The position numbers were made by a program, and so were the translations under genes. From positions 1-5,391 of the forward strand of contig PMST01000350.1 of NCBI GenBank assembly GCA_003168295.1: a stretch of 5,391 bases of DNA. The letters run 5' to 3'. Within the stretch, counting starts at the first letter, position 1. Each line of letters opens with the position of its first letter. The notes beneath the pieces were generated by a model. It saw only the letters and a program-made list of their open reading frames with translations, made no database searches and had not been told where the DNA came from. Source of the stretch: Actinomycetota bacterium. GTDB taxonomy: Bacteria > Actinomycetota > Actinomycetes > Streptosporangiales > Streptosporangiaceae. Below, piece by piece: positions 5,073 through 5,391 of this stretch.

Positions 5073-5391
5073 GGCGGAGGAGCTTGCGGATGCCCGGAAC
5101 GGGCGGCCCGGGCGCCCGGCCTGGGCATCCGGCGTCGTAGACGCCGCGGAAGTTCCCGGTACCAGGAAGGCAGGCCTCGCCGCGCCGGGTGAGCATCATC
5201 TGGCTGACCCGGTCTGTGCGGTTGCGGCCAGCGCCCGCAGCCGGCAGCTCACCCAGGACAGCGACCGGCTGCGCCGCCAGCTCGCCCGCGCCCTCGGCCG
5301 CCTCCGGGCCGCCGGGTAGGCCCTCGAACCGGCATGTGATCCAGCGTCCGCCCGGCGCCGTCAGCTCCCCGCGGCAGGCCCGCTCTGGCGC
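5073..5391. other. Gene-poor end region, no supported gene
   Basis: No reading frame here resembles a known protein with confidence. Frames are open on both strands, as expected at this GC content. A plus-strand frame ends at TAG 5317-5319 with a Leu/Arg-rich, possibly coiled-coil tail (DSDRLRRQLARALGRLRAAG). That tail resembles the end of small proteins found next to some transposases, but the rest of the frame gives no support. The main content is a run of inverted repeats at 5089-5212. Confidence 0.5.
5089..5212. repeat. Cluster of four inverted repeats upstream of the NTF2-like gene
   Basis: Four palindromic elements lie nearly end to end. Positions 5089-5129 form a 41-nt imperfect palindrome beginning GATGCCC and ending GGGCATC. 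Positions 5131-5145 form GGCGTC-GTA-GACGCC, a perfect 6-bp stem. Positions 5153-5168 form TTCCCGGTACCAGGAA, one mismatched pair around GGTACC. Positions 5185-5212 pair CCGGGTGAGC with GCTGACCCGG at 9 of 10 positions around an 8-nt loop. No T-run follows any of them on either strand, so they do not look like simple intrinsic terminators. A structured leader RNA, a recombination site, a mobile element end or chance in GC-rich DNA are all possible. Confidence 0.45.

Noticed and set aside
4916..5199. Two further minus-strand frames overlapping the NTF2-like gene's 5' side, starting at 5128 and 5199
   Set aside because: Both are Pro/Arg/Gly-rich with no domain. A frameshift joining either to the NTF2-like frame could give it a start, but nothing in the sequence shows such a shift.

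Overview
The window is GC-rich DNA with actinobacterial-style codon use (G or C in most third positions, one confident gene with a GTG start and strong GGAGG-type ribosome binding sites, another GTG start with a looser one). A class I-like PHA synthase carrying a GTCSGG nucleophile box and an NADP/F420-type dinucleotide-binding protein also suit a soil actinomycete. I cannot name the genus.

Layout. Positions 1-926 (minus strand) hold the first 308 codons of a polyhydroxyalkanoate synthase, cut by the window edge just after its catalytic Cys. Positions 1020-1682 (minus) hold an FMN-dependent azoreductase/quinone reductase. Positions 1683-1898 are an AT-richer divergent control region. To its right lies a plus-strand set: pirin-family cupin (1899-2675), FAD-dependent aromatic monooxygenase (2695-3867) and an Fno-like NAD(P)-binding reductase (3928-4581). 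A convergent minus-strand gene at 4608 to about 5072 encodes an NTF2/SnoaL-like protein but has no usable start codon where its fold begins. Positions 5073-5391 contain no gene I can support. They do contain a run of inverted repeats.

The most distinctive signal is a 16-bp palindrome, ACTTGA-N4-TCAAGT. It occurs twice across the azoreductase promoter and once at the predicted transcription start of the pirin gene. A half-degenerate fourth copy precedes the Fno-like gene. The placement suggests that one repressor, not encoded in the window, controls both arms of the divergent unit.

Together the four redox genes look like an inducible module for aromatic or quinone-type compounds: the monooxygenase hydroxylates an aromatic ring, the azoreductase makes two-electron quinone (or azo) reductions, the pirin may act as a quercetinase-like dioxygenase or redox sensor, and the Fno-like protein may move hydride between NADP and another carrier. 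The substrate and inducer are inference only. The PHA synthase is probably a separate unit, although it lies downstream of the azoreductase on the same strand.
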